A DNA stretch of 64,000 bases from Streptomyces sp. KMM 9044 (GTDB lineage Bacteria > Actinomycetota > Actinomycetes > Streptomycetales > Streptomycetaceae), in contig NZ_CP113910.1 in NCBI RefSeq assembly GCF_024701375.2, positions 930,001 through 994,000 on the forward strand. The letters are read 5' to 3'. The position numbers and the translations under genes are program-made. Positions 52,732 through 61,059 of the stretch are shown in pieces (the stretch's first letter is position 1; each line of letters starts with the position of its first letter). The notes beneath the pieces were generated by a model. That model did not search any database and had not been told where the DNA came from. It was given only the letters and a program-made list of their open reading frames with translations.

Positions 52732-53760
52732 TCAATTCTGAGTGGTGCCCTCGTCGGTGGAGTTGTCCGTGCGCCGACGGCGGGCTATGACGAGGGCGCC
52801 TCCGCCTGTGACGATCAGGGCTGCGGCGCCTCCGATCAGCCACGGGGAGGCGTCGGCACCGGTGTGCGCGAGCGAGCCCACAGGAACAGGCGCTGTTGTG
52901 CTCGACGCAGTATCGTCGGCTGTCTGGGTACCCGAGGCGGACGGAACCGGGACGTCCAGGCCCTCACCGTGCTGGCTCGGGGATGGCTTGCCGCTCGGCC
53001 TTGCGGTGGGCTTGCCGCTCGGCTTCTCGGTGGGGTTGCCCGTCGGCTTCTCCGTGGATGGCGGTGTGGCGGCGGTCTTGGCGTTGGTGAAAGTTACGGT
53101 CACTGGGTCGCCGGGAGCAGCAGCGAACGTCTTGGTCGGCTTGTACAGGTCGTAGCCGGCAGGGGCTTTGATCTCCTTGACCCAGAACTGGGCCCTTCGG
53201 CTCGACATGGGCAACTCTCCGGAGGCCGTGCCCTTGGCTCCCGTGGTCAGGGTGAGCAGCGTCGAGGTGCCGGTGCCGATGTTCACGGTTGCGCCGGGCA
53301 GGAGCTTGCCGGTCTTGTCGTCCTTAACCTGCAGGAGGACCTTGGCGGCCTTGAAGGGGTCGGTGATCGTCAGCCGTGTGGTCGCGCCCGGGGTGACGAT
53401 GACGTCCTGGTCGGCGACGACCTCGTGGAGCGGGCTGCCGGAGGCCGTCTCCTTGAGCCGGTAGACGCCGGGCGCGAGGCCGGGGAAGGTCAGCTTTCCT
53501 TGTGCGTCGGTCTTCCCGTGTCCGGCTTCCTGGCCGGCGGAGTCGAGCAGCAGGAACACGGCGCCGGGCAGGGCGTCTCCGGCCGTGTCCTTGGTGGTGA
53601 TCTCGACGCTGCCCGCGTCCGGGGCCGGAGTCTCGGCGGGGGCGGCGGAGGTCGAGGGGCTCGGTTCGGAGGGCTCGGCGCTCGCGGTCGGCGCCCAGGT
53701 GAGGGTGCCGGCTGCGGCGACGGCGATGGCGGCGGCGGATCGGACGAGACGTGCGTGCAC
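52732..53760 (-). CDS. Sortase-type surface protein with SpaA-like prealbumin domains
   Basis: A 342-residue secreted protein. Residues 1-28 are a signal peptide ending ASA. Two SpaA-like Cna-B domains follow (SVEITTKDTAGDALPGAVF near 50; KVLLQVKDDKTGKLLPGATV near 145), then a Pro/Lys/Ser-rich spacer with repeated KPTG-x-P and KPSGKP units. The C terminus has the LAHTG sortase motif, a hydrophobic helix and an Arg-rich tail. The LAxTG form fits the class E sortases of Streptomyces. No sortase gene is in the window. GTG start with AAGGAG. Confidence 0.88.
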   Translation of the reverse strand: MHARLVRSAAAIAVAAAGTLTWAPTASAEPSEPSPSTSAAPAETPAPDAGSVEITTKDTAGDALPGAVFLLLDSAGQEAGHGKTDAQGKLTFPGLAPGVYRLKETASGSPLHEVVADQDVIVTPGATTRLTITDPFKAAKVLLQVKDDKTGKLLPGATVNIGTGTSTLLTLTTGAKGTASGELPMSSRRAQFWVKEIKAPAGYDLYKPTKTFAAAPGDPVTVTFTNAKTAATPPSTEKPTGNPTEKPSGKPTARPSGKPSPSQHGEGLDVPVPSASGTQTADDTASSTTAPVPVGSLAHTGADASPWLIGGAAALIVTGGGALVIARRRRTDNSTDEGTTQN

Positions 53761-53789
53761 GAGGAAGAAGACTCCTTGATCGGTCAGGG

Positions 53790-54440
53790 TCAGCGGGTGC
53801 GGCCGGTCGTATGGCCGGTGGGTGGTATCGCGGGGGTCGGACGGTTGAGTGGCTGCGGGGCCCCAGCGGGTGCGGCGTAGAGGTGACGACGGGTATGGAA
53901 AGGGATGTGTTTCACGGCCCGGTGTAGCGGTTCGGTGGAGATCAGCGAGGCGGTGAAAGCCGCGGCGAGGGTGGTGGGCGCGCCGGCAGAGAACCGGGCC
54001 TGCCAGTGCGGCTCGCTGTACACCTCGTGTGGGGCCGTCGCGTCCTCGAACAGGTGGTTCTGGTCGCCGTGGCGGTCTTCGAGGTACAGGTCAAGCAACT
54101 CGGCGTGGACGTCGCGTAGGAGTTCGGCGGGGGTGGTGGCGGCGAAGGTGATCTCCCAGGCCCGCGGGCCGAAGGGGACACGGTCCATGCCGATGCTCCA
54201 CGTCCCCTGGCCTCGTTCCTCGGGTTTGGGAGCAAAGCGGGTCCACAGCCGGGCGCAGGGGCTGATGGCGAACACCATTCCTTCGAGCCCCTGGTGAAGG
54301 TGCCAGCCGTCGTCGGAGGGGAAGGGCCAGATCGTCTTCAGGTCGGCATGGCCGGGGCCGGCAAGGTGACGCGGGAGAACCCTCACGCTCTGGGCAGGGT
54401 CAAGGTCCTTGAAGGGGTCGGGGGGCGGACCGGGCAACAA
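53790..54440 (-). CDS. DUF317 family protein
   Basis: A 216-residue DUF317 protein: RVLPRHLAGPG near residue 20, then WPFPSDDGWHL, then a second unit with HWQARFSAGAPTTLAAAFTA near 145. The family is confined mostly to Streptomyces and has no known function. TTG start with AGGAG about ten bases upstream. The tail is Pro-rich. Confidence 0.78.
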   Translation of the reverse strand: MLPGPPPDPFKDLDPAQSVRVLPRHLAGPGHADLKTIWPFPSDDGWHLHQGLEGMVFAISPCARLWTRFAPKPEERGQGTWSIGMDRVPFGPRAWEITFAATTPAELLRDVHAELLDLYLEDRHGDQNHLFEDATAPHEVYSEPHWQARFSAGAPTTLAAAFTASLISTEPLHRAVKHIPFHTRRHLYAAPAGAPQPLNRPTPAIPPTGHTTGRTR

Positions 54441-54501
54441 GAGGAGAGGCTCCTACTCGATAGCTGACGTGGCGTGCGGTGCGCGGAGATCGGGAAGAGG
54501 C

Positions 54502-54990
54502 TCAGCGAGTGCGGGCCCCGGCGGGGGCGGCCGGCGGGGCAGGAGTGCTGCGCGGCGTGCGGCCGGTCTGGCGCTTGGGCGCAGAGGCGGCCCAGGCACC
54601 GGGGAACCAGACGGCGGTGTACTGCTCGATGGCATCGCGCAGCCCGGTGGTGACGGCCCCGTCCCACGGCGGGCGGCCGGGGCGGTGGTAGGTGTCGAAG
54701 GTGCCGTACTGCTTGGTGTTCGGACGGGTGTGGGTGGCTTCGTCGCGGCGGTGGAAGGTCCCGTGGTCCACGAAGCTGAGCGCTACCGCGTCGATCTCGC
54801 CGCGGTCCGGGTGGACGACTGCGACACGCAGCCCGCCGTAGGTGTCCGCGTGGATGGTGCGGGTGAAGTCGATCCGCAGCCGTAGCGGCGTGCCCGGGAC
54901 GGGAGCGGCGTAGTAGGTGTTGCCCACGACGGCGTGGTCGTGGAAAGGGAGGCATAGCTCGGTGAAGAACTCGGGGGCCTGCAGGGACAC
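54502..54990 (-). CDS. Unknown protein between DUF317 genes
   Basis: A 162-residue protein with a compact strand-rich first half (LRLRIDFTRTIHADTYGGLR, then VAVVHPDRGEIDAVALSF) and a later helix (GLRDAIEQYTAVWF), ending in a Pro/Arg/Ala-rich tail. No family recognised. GTG start with GGAG upstream. It lies in a leftward run of DUF317 genes, so it may act with them. Confidence 0.6.
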   Translation of the reverse strand: MSLQAPEFFTELCLPFHDHAVVGNTYYAAPVPGTPLRLRIDFTRTIHADTYGGLRVAVVHPDRGEIDAVALSFVDHGTFHRRDEATHTRPNTKQYGTFDTYHRPGRPPWDGAVTTGLRDAIEQYTAVWFPGAWAASAPKRQTGRTPRSTPAPPAAPAGARTR

Positions 54991-55020
54991 GAGGGTCTCC
55001 GGTCGGGGGTTGGGCTGGGG

Positions 55021-55887
55021 TCAGCGGCGTGGGCCGGGCAGGGCAGGTCGGCTGGTGGTGCTCCAGCGCGGGACGCTGGCCGCGGGAAGCGCGGCCGAGC
55101 GGCGGGACGCTACGGCACGCCGGACGTCGAGCGGGGTGGGCGATGGCGGACTCGGCGGGAGGATCGGGGAGAGCTGGGCGTGGCCCTTGACGTAGCTGGA
55201 GGTGTCGTCCCGCCATCGAGGCAGGGGTGCGGGGTCGGCCACGGCTTCGGTCACGGCTCGCAGGAGGGCGGCGGGGGTGTCGGTGCTGGCCGTGGCGTAC
55301 CAGAAGGGCCGGGTTGAGGAGGTGCCGGCCCACAGGTGCCAGCGCGCGTCGCGGGTGTCCAGTTCGATCGCTGGGTCTAGGTCCCCGGTGGTGTACTCCA
55401 GCGTGGCGAGACCGTCGGGTGAGGTGATGGCGAAGGTGCTCGAGTCCGGGCGGTCGAGCTGCCAACCGTGGTTGATGAGCGGGTCGACGGCGTGGAACGG
55501 GTCGCGGTCGGCGCTTCCGGCGAGCGGGCGGGCAAGGTAGTGGTCCGGGCCCTGCCGGTACGCCTCGGCGAGGGCGGTGGTGAAGGCGGTGACGAACTCG
55601 GTCGGCGCGCTGTCGTTGAAGCAGACGCCCCAGGCCGGTGGGCCGAAGGCGTCCTTGTAGGCGTTGATGCGCCATAGTCCGTCGTCGTTGCCTTCGGGGA
55701 GGTAGCCGAGGCGGACCTTGCCGTCGGGGGCCGTGAGGTAGGCGTTGCCGAGGTCGTCGTGGTGCAGATCCCAGCCGAGGTCGCGCAGCGGGTCGAAGCC
55801 GGGATCACCGACCGCAGTGGCACGGGTCAGGTGGCGTGGGGAGACGTAGACGTCGCCGTCGATGGTGTCGTGGTCGTCGTGAGGCAC
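55021..55887 (-). CDS. DUF317 family protein, two domains
   Basis: A 288-residue protein with two DUF317 units: VYVSPRHLTRATAVGD with GWDLHHDDLGNAYLTAPDGK, then HGWQLDRPDSSTFAITSPDG, then WYATASTDTPAALLRAVTEA. GTG start preceded by CTAGGA. Function unknown. A low-complexity Pro/Ser/Arg tail of about 70 residues follows the domains. Confidence 0.78.
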   Translation of the reverse strand: MPHDDHDTIDGDVYVSPRHLTRATAVGDPGFDPLRDLGWDLHHDDLGNAYLTAPDGKVRLGYLPEGNDDGLWRINAYKDAFGPPAWGVCFNDSAPTEFVTAFTTALAEAYRQGPDHYLARPLAGSADRDPFHAVDPLINHGWQLDRPDSSTFAITSPDGLATLEYTTGDLDPAIELDTRDARWHLWAGTSSTRPFWYATASTDTPAALLRAVTEAVADPAPLPRWRDDTSSYVKGHAQLSPILPPSPPSPTPLDVRRAVASRRSAALPAASVPRWSTTSRPALPGPRR

Positions 55888-55911
55888 TGAATCCTAGGGG
55901 AAGGGGTGGGG

Positions 55912-56538
55912 TCAGTTCGGGGGCTGCAGGGCGGCTGCGAGGTCGGTGGGGCGACCGGTGTAGTGCAAGGTGCGCAGGCCCAGGCGGTGGGCTGCGTGGC
56001 AGTTGTCGGACCGGTCGTCCACGAAGAGGACGCGGTGGGGGTCGGCGCCGGTGGCGTTCATCGCATGCTGGTAGGCGGCCGGGTCGGGTTTGCAGACCTA
56101 GAGCCGGGCTGAGTAAAAAGCGTGGGTCATCAGGCGGCGCCACGGGTGGCGGTCGAGAATATCGCTGAGGTGGTGGGGTGCGTTCGACAACAGCACCAGC
56201 GGCAGCCCGGACTCGTGGGCCTGGTGCAGGACTTCCACGACGCGGTCGTCGGTGGACGTCCACATGTCGGTGTCGGCGTCGCGAAGTTCACGCAGCCGCC
56301 GGGTGCCGGGGTGGTGGCCGAGGACCGTGGTCCAGTACGCGAGATCGCTGAGCTGCCCGGCGTCGTATGCAGAGCGGGCACTCCAGAAGGCGTGCTGAAA
56401 GGCGGGCAGGTCGTCGTCGGACCACAGGGCGGTGCGGGCCAGGCGGTACCACTGGCCGGTGGTGGGCTGCAGGCCGATGACGCCGTTGTAGTCGAGGATG
56501 ACGGCGTCCAGGCCCGTCTGGGCGGTGGTGGGTGTCAC
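55912..56538 (-). pseudogene. HAD-like hydrolase gene broken by an in-frame amber stop
   Basis: The frame from GTG 56538 encodes the first two thirds of a HAD hydrolase (motif I VILDYNGVIG, motif II LVLLSNAP), then stops at a TAG at 56098-56100. The very same frame continues with VCKPDPAAYQHAM (motif III Lys), then VLFVDDRSDNCHAA (motif IV) to a natural TGA at 55912. One substitution (for example Glu or Gln to TAG) explains the break. The remaining 146-residue product lacks motifs III and IV and should be inactive. Motif I has Asn where phosphatases have the second Asp. Confidence 0.85.
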
Positions 56539-57686
56539 GGGGTGGGGTTCTCCAGGGCGCGGTGGGCGAGGGCGGCGACGGCTGCTGCGAGGAGGGCGGG
56601 CAGCAGCAGGGCCGTGGACAAGGTGGTGACGCTGGCCAGGGCTCCGATGAGGGCCGGTCCGGCGAGGAGGCCGAGGTAGCCGGTGGCGGTGACCGTGGCC
56701 ACGGCCTTGGCTCCGCCGGCTCCGGCCGCGGTGATGAGCGAGGGGACGGTGGTGGACAGGCCGAGTCCGAAGACCGCCCAGCCGGTCAGTGCCAGCGGGG
56801 TGCTGTTCCCGATGACGCCGATGGTCAGTCCGACCGTGGCGAGAACGGCTCCGGCCCGTACGACTGTCGGGGCGCCGAAGGCTGCGGTGAGCCGGTCTCC
56901 GGTCAGCCGTCCTGCGGCCATGGCGGCGCTGTACAGTGCGAACGCGGTGGCGCTCGCGGCCGTCGGGGCGCCCAGGGTGTGAAGGTGCACGGCGGCCCAG
57001 TCAGCGGCGGCTCCCTCCCCAAGCAAGCTCGCAGCGGCCAGCGCGGCCAGAAGCCAGAGCTTTCCCGGCGACGGAAGCAGAGGCAGCTCCCCGGCTCCGG
57101 TGTGTGATGCGGGGCGGTCTGCGCCGTTCAGGCTTCGGGTGACCGGCACGGCAGCGACTGCGACGCCGGCCAGGAGGGTGCCTGTTGCGGTGAAGAGAGT
57201 GCTGTGTGGGGCCTGGGCAGTGAGGGCGGCCAGGGCGGCGCCGGCGAGGGCGCCGAGGGAGTAGGTGGCGTGAAGGCCGGACATGATGGGCCGACCGATA
57301 CTGTTCTGGCAGCGGACGGCCGCGGTGTTGACGGCTACATCAAGGACGCCGTGCGCGAGACCGAACGCGAGAGCCGCCGCCAGCAACGTGGACAGGCTCT
57401 CGCCTTGGCCCACGAGGACGAGGCATCCGGCCAGGGCGATGGACCCAGCGCTGAGCAGAGCCGGTAGCCGCGCCGGGTGAGCGTAGCGGCCTCCGAGCTG
57501 AAGCCCGGCGACCATGCCGACGGCAGCGGCCAGCAGAACCAGGGCCAGCCCTGCGGTGCCGAGGTGGGCCGCCTGCTGCACAGCAGGCATCCGGGCGCCC
57601 CACACCGCCATGATGGCCCCGAGGCCGAGGAAGTACCCGGTCAGCAGCGCCCGGCTGTGCCGGTCAGCCGCAGACACCGCGCTCAC
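56535..57686 (-). CDS. MFS transporter
   Basis: A 383-residue membrane protein with about 12 hydrophobic helices and the fold of major-facilitator exporters; GLHATYSLGALAGA and DVAVNTAAVRCQN recall the FucP/YbjJ-like MFS group. GTG 57686 overlaps the stop of the ATP-grasp gene, so synthesis and export are linked in one operon. The longer frame upstream lies within that gene and is not real. It may export the ATP-grasp product. Confidence 0.85.
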   Translation of the reverse strand: MSAVSAADRHSRALLTGYFLGLGAIMAVWGARMPAVQQAAHLGTAGLALVLLAAAVGMVAGLQLGGRYAHPARLPALLSAGSIALAGCLVLVGQGESLSTLLAAALAFGLAHGVLDVAVNTAAVRCQNSIGRPIMSGLHATYSLGALAGAALAALTAQAPHSTLFTATGTLLAGVAVAAVPVTRSLNGADRPASHTGAGELPLLPSPGKLWLLAALAAASLLGEGAAADWAAVHLHTLGAPTAASATAFALYSAAMAAGRLTGDRLTAAFGAPTVVRAGAVLATVGLTIGVIGNSTPLALTGWAVFGLGLSTTVPSLITAAGAGGAKAVATVTATGYLGLLAGPALIGALASVTTLSTALLLPALLAAAVAALAHRALENPTP

Positions 57687-58927
57687 GCCGCGGTGCTGCG
57701 GGTGCCGGAGGTCCGGTCGAGGACCACCGTGACAGCACGAGCGGCCTGGTCGGCGCGTGCACGCGCCTGCTGGCTGGTGGCGGCAGTGGTGATGAGGTAA
57801 CCGAGCCGGCCCGTGTACAGGCTTCCTCCGTCGGCGGGGAGGAGGATTTGATTGCCGGGGCGGCACTGGAAGTGCAGCCGGTCCAGCCACGTCGGGTGGG
57901 GCCCGTCATAGGTGAGGTGGGTGAGAGTGCCGGAGGTGTCCGGGTAGAGGAGCCGGATGGCGGCGGCCGAGGACCTGGTGGGCGTGAGGTCGGGAGCACG
58001 GTCGCAGGCGACGTCGGCTGCGGCACGAGGCAGGTCGATGCCGGTGGCGAGACGCACGAGGTGGCCGATCATGTCTCCGGCCAGGCGGGCGTTGACCTCG
58101 ATGAGGCGGGGTTTGCCGTCGACGAGCCGCATCTCAATGTGGCTGACGCCGTCGGTGATGCCGAGGGCGTTGATCGCCGCCCGGGCGGCCGGCGCGACAG
58201 TCTCCAGGAGCGGATCGTCGGCGTCCACGCTGTGGGCCAGCTGCTCGAAGTGCGGCGGAGGGCTGATGGCCTTGCGGTTGACCGCGACCACCGTGGTGGC
58301 GCCGCGGTAGGTGACGCACTCCACGGATATCTCCGGCCCGTCGAGGAACTCCTCGACGAGGACGCTGGTGCTCTCGGTTCCCTGACCGGCCGTCCGTTCG
58401 GCTGCCTGGTAGGCGGCAGTGAGCTGATCGCGGTCGTCGACGCGGAGCACGCCGATGGCACCTGCGTGTGAGGCGGGCTTCAGCACCACGGGGTAGCCGA
58501 TCCGTTCGGCGGCGGCTTCGGCCTCCTGGCGGGTACGCACGCTCACCGAAGCGGCCGAAGGCACGCCGTGGCGGGCGAACAGCGACCGAGCGGTGGCCTT
58601 GTTGCGGCACCCCTGCATCACTTCGGGCGCGGTGGTGGACAAGCCGAGCTGGCGCGCGAGGCGGGCGGTCGGGACCACGTTCCACTCGTCCCAGGTCATG
58701 ACACCGGCGAGGTCGTGGCGTCCGGCCAGGGCCCGGCCCCCTGCCAGCAGAGCGGCAGGATCGCTGAGGTCGACGACGGCGTGATCGGTGATGTGCGGCT
58801 TCTCCCAGGACGGTTCGGTGCCGGTGAGCAGCACGACGTCGTAGGCGTCGGCGACCTGCTCAAGGCAGTAACCGCGGTAGTTCTCATCTCCGGGAGCGAC
58901 GACAAGTACAACAGGGCGAGCGGGCAA
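57683..58927 (-). CDS. ATP-grasp ligase
   Basis: A 414-residue ATP-grasp enzyme. ATP-binding features are visible: GYPVVLKPASHAGAIGV (lysine and glycine loop, about 145), VEEFLDGPEISVECV (about 195) and the metal-binding IEVNARLAGD (about 290). The N-terminal preATP domain starts VVLVVAPGDENYRG. Enzymes of this type join a carboxylate to an amine through an acyl phosphate, like BacD-type dipeptide ligases. TTG 58927 is chosen as start, with GGAG upstream. Two MFS genes flank it, as expected for a small peptide or amide metabolite pathway. Substrate is unknown. Confidence 0.85.
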   Translation of the reverse strand: MPARPVVLVVAPGDENYRGYCLEQVADAYDVVLLTGTEPSWEKPHITDHAVVDLSDPAALLAGGRALAGRHDLAGVMTWDEWNVVPTARLARQLGLSTTAPEVMQGCRNKATARSLFARHGVPSAASVSVRTRQEAEAAAERIGYPVVLKPASHAGAIGVLRVDDRDQLTAAYQAAERTAGQGTESTSVLVEEFLDGPEISVECVTYRGATTVVAVNRKAISPPPHFEQLAHSVDADDPLLETVAPAARAAINALGITDGVSHIEMRLVDGKPRLIEVNARLAGDMIGHLVRLATGIDLPRAAADVACDRAPDLTPTRSSAAAIRLLYPDTSGTLTHLTYDGPHPTWLDRLHFQCRPGNQILLPADGGSLYTGRLGYLITTAATSQQARARADQAARAVTVVLDRTSGTRSTAA

Positions 58928-58977
58928 GAGGAGTTCTCCGTATCGAGGGATGGCAGGGCAGAAAAAAGGGGGGTGTC

Positions 58978-59280
58978 TCAGGCGGCGCGGCGACGGCGCA
59001 GCTCGAACGCGTCGACCCAGTGGGGGTGGTCGTCGTTCAGACGGCGGGCGTAGAGAGCCGTGAAGTTGTTGTTCAGCCCGGCGACGCCGTACGGGAGTTG
59101 GCGTCGCAGGTCTTCGAGGAGATCCTTGAGGCTGACCCGTGTGGCTCCGGCGGCCAGGCGGCGGGCGGCCAGGCGTTCCAGGGCGCGGTATACGTGCGGG
59201 TTGCGGGCGTCGAAGGTGTGGAACTGCTCGGTGATGGTGCGGCCGGTCGCTCGGTGCGACCCGAAAGCGGCGATGGTCAT
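58978..59280 (-). CDS. Small protein of a phage/plasmid-type family
   Basis: A 100-residue helical protein with FDARNPHVYRALERLAARRL near residue 23 and LNNNFTALYARRLNDDHP near 72. This pattern (NPHVY helix, then NNN-x-x-x-x-Y-A-R) recurs in small proteins of actinophages and genomic islands; function unknown. The ATG at 59280 is chosen because the upstream frame is low-complexity. It lies between the MFS and ATP-grasp genes in the leftward operon. Confidence 0.68.
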   Translation of the reverse strand: MTIAAFGSHRATGRTITEQFHTFDARNPHVYRALERLAARRLAAGATRVSLKDLLEDLRRQLPYGVAGLNNNFTALYARRLNDDHPHWVDAFELRRRRAA

Positions 59281-59311
59281 AAAGGTTCTCCACGGGCCGA
59301 GGACAGCCGGG

Positions 59312-60547
59312 TCAGGTGCGCAGAGCTGGGTCGGTGCGCAGGCGGGCGAAGGCGCAGAACAGGCCGAGTGTTTGCAGGGCGGCGCAGGCGGTGATGACGT
59401 GGCCCAACGCGTCGGGCGGGGTGAGCGCGGTGAGCACACCGGCGACCGGGAAGGGCAGCAGAAGGATGAGGATGGTGGCCGACAGGGTGCTGCCGAACGT
59501 CTCCGGGGGGATCAGGCGGGAGCGCAGGGTGCGCAGGACGACCGCCAGGCCGCCATCGGCTGCCATCAGGACCGCGACCATGACCAGGTAGGACAGATAG
59601 TCGGGGGCCAGGGCAGCAGCGAGACAGGCGAGCGAAGCGATGAGGGAGCAGGCGGCTCCCACTGGCCACAGACCCAGGCGGTCCAACGCGAACCGGCAGA
59701 TGGTGACGGCCACAAGGGTGGCCGCCGCTGCGGCGGACCACACCAGGCCGACTGCCGTGGTGGACTGCCCGAAGTGCTGGACGACGATCACGGGACCGGC
59801 TGCTTGGAGAAGGCCGATAGACAGGTTGGACAGGGTCAGCCCGGTCACCAACCAGCCGAGCGCCGGGAGCGCGCGGATGGTGAGCCACCCGGTGACGAGC
59901 CCGGCGCCGGGCCGCCCCTTCGGAGCGCGGGCCGGGGCAACGGGCGAGGGCGGTGTGCGCAGGGCGAGCAGCGCGGCGAGCAGCGAGAGCACGGTGACCA
60001 CCGCGAGCATCGACGGCGGCCCGGCGAGCAGCAGCACGCCGGCGAGCGCCGGTCCGGCCAAGGTCGCGGTCTGGTCGATGCCGAGCAGGACGGCCTGGAC
60101 ACGGTGAGCCCGAGGCCCCGCTCGGCGGCCGGCGGCGGCACCTGCGGTCTCGACTGCGATGTAACTGAACTCGGTGAGCACACCGGTCGCCGCCGCCAGC
60201 ACCATCACCGTCGCGGTCGCCACGGCACCGGACGGGTAGAGGTACAGCAGGACCGCGCCGGCGGCGAGAGCCACCGCCCGTCCCAGGGAAGCGAGGTGGA
60301 AGACCACTGAGGCGCCGCGCCGGTCGACGATCGATCCGGCCCACCCGAATGCGGCCAGGCGCGGGATCCACTCCAGGGCGAAGGCGGCCCCTGTCAGTAC
60401 GGCGGAGCCAGTCGTGGCCAGAACCAGCAACGGGATGCCGTAAGTGGACATCGCGAACGCCAACGCGTCCGCCGTGCGCGGCAGGTAGATGCTGCTCATC
60501 AGCCCGGCAGTGTGGCGTGCGTGCCGGGGTGTGACCGCTGCGCTCAC
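59312..60547 (-). CDS. Second MFS transporter
   Basis: A 411-residue protein with 10-12 membrane helices. FALEWIPRLAAFGWAGSIVD near residue 50 and the Arg-rich loop after helix 6 (SPVAPARAPKGRPG) fit MFS proteins of the enterobactin-exporter/MFS_3 type. GTG 60547 overlaps the preceding stop (GTGA). Together with the transporter at 56535 the operon has two exporters, or one exporter and one resistance or uptake pump. Confidence 0.84.
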   Translation of the reverse strand: MSAAVTPRHARHTAGLMSSIYLPRTADALAFAMSTYGIPLLVLATTGSAVLTGAAFALEWIPRLAAFGWAGSIVDRRGASVVFHLASLGRAVALAAGAVLLYLYPSGAVATATVMVLAAATGVLTEFSYIAVETAGAAAGRRAGPRAHRVQAVLLGIDQTATLAGPALAGVLLLAGPPSMLAVVTVLSLLAALLALRTPPSPVAPARAPKGRPGAGLVTGWLTIRALPALGWLVTGLTLSNLSIGLLQAAGPVIVVQHFGQSTTAVGLVWSAAAAATLVAVTICRFALDRLGLWPVGAACSLIASLACLAAALAPDYLSYLVMVAVLMAADGGLAVVLRTLRSRLIPPETFGSTLSATILILLLPFPVAGVLTALTPPDALGHVITACAALQTLGLFCAFARLRTDPALRT

Positions 60548-61059
60548 GCGGCCCGCTCGGGCTCGGCCCTGGCCACCTGGGAGTTCCCTGCCAGCCACTG
60601 GATCAGGAGCGTGCGGGCACAGGCCAGGTCCGCCTCAGCCTCCACGCTGATGGGGCGCACGTTGGGTAGGGGTGCGGGGCGGTCGGCGCTCTCGGGGGTG
60701 AGCGATGGTGCCAGCAGGCCGAGGGCATGCTGGACACGGCTGCTGAACTCGCAGGCGGCGGCGGGGAGCGAGTGACGTCGCGCCCACCGGGCTAGCGCGT
60801 CGAACAGGTCGGCCAGCTCCATTCCTGAGTCCGTGAGTTCCAGACTGGCGCCGGGCGCGACCCGGACGAGGCCGTGGGCGCGGGCCATGTCGGATGCACT
60901 GCGCAGTTGGTGTGTGGAAAGGTCGGGCAGGGTGCCGGCGAGCCGACGCGGCGGTATGGCGCCGTTGTCGTCGATCTCGGTGACCAGACGGATCAAGGAG
61001 CGCGAGGCCAGCAGTTCGACAGCGCGACGTGCTTCGGCAAGGGTGAAGGAAGCGTTCAT
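60544..61059 (-). CDS. Winged-helix regulator (HxlR-like)
   Basis: A 171-residue protein with a winged-helix pattern: ARRAVELLASRSLIRLV, then LSTHQLRSASDMARAHGLVR, then a wing LELTDSGMELADLF, then a helix. It resembles the HxlR group. A Cys is in the tail. ATG 61059 overlaps the stop of the regulator gene upstream, so both are co-translated. It may act as a partner of that protein. Confidence 0.72.
   Translation of the reverse strand: MNASFTLAEARRAVELLASRSLIRLVTEIDDNGAIPPRRLAGTLPDLSTHQLRSASDMARAHGLVRVAPGASLELTDSGMELADLFDALARWARRHSLPAAACEFSSRVQHALGLLAPSLTPESADRPAPLPNVRPISVEAEADLACARTLLIQWLAGNSQVARAEPERAA

Noticed and set aside
52864..53880. Plus-strand frame opposite the surface protein
   Set aside because: The minus-strand product has signal peptide, Cna-B repeats and a sortase motif; the plus frame is Gly/Arg-rich shadow.
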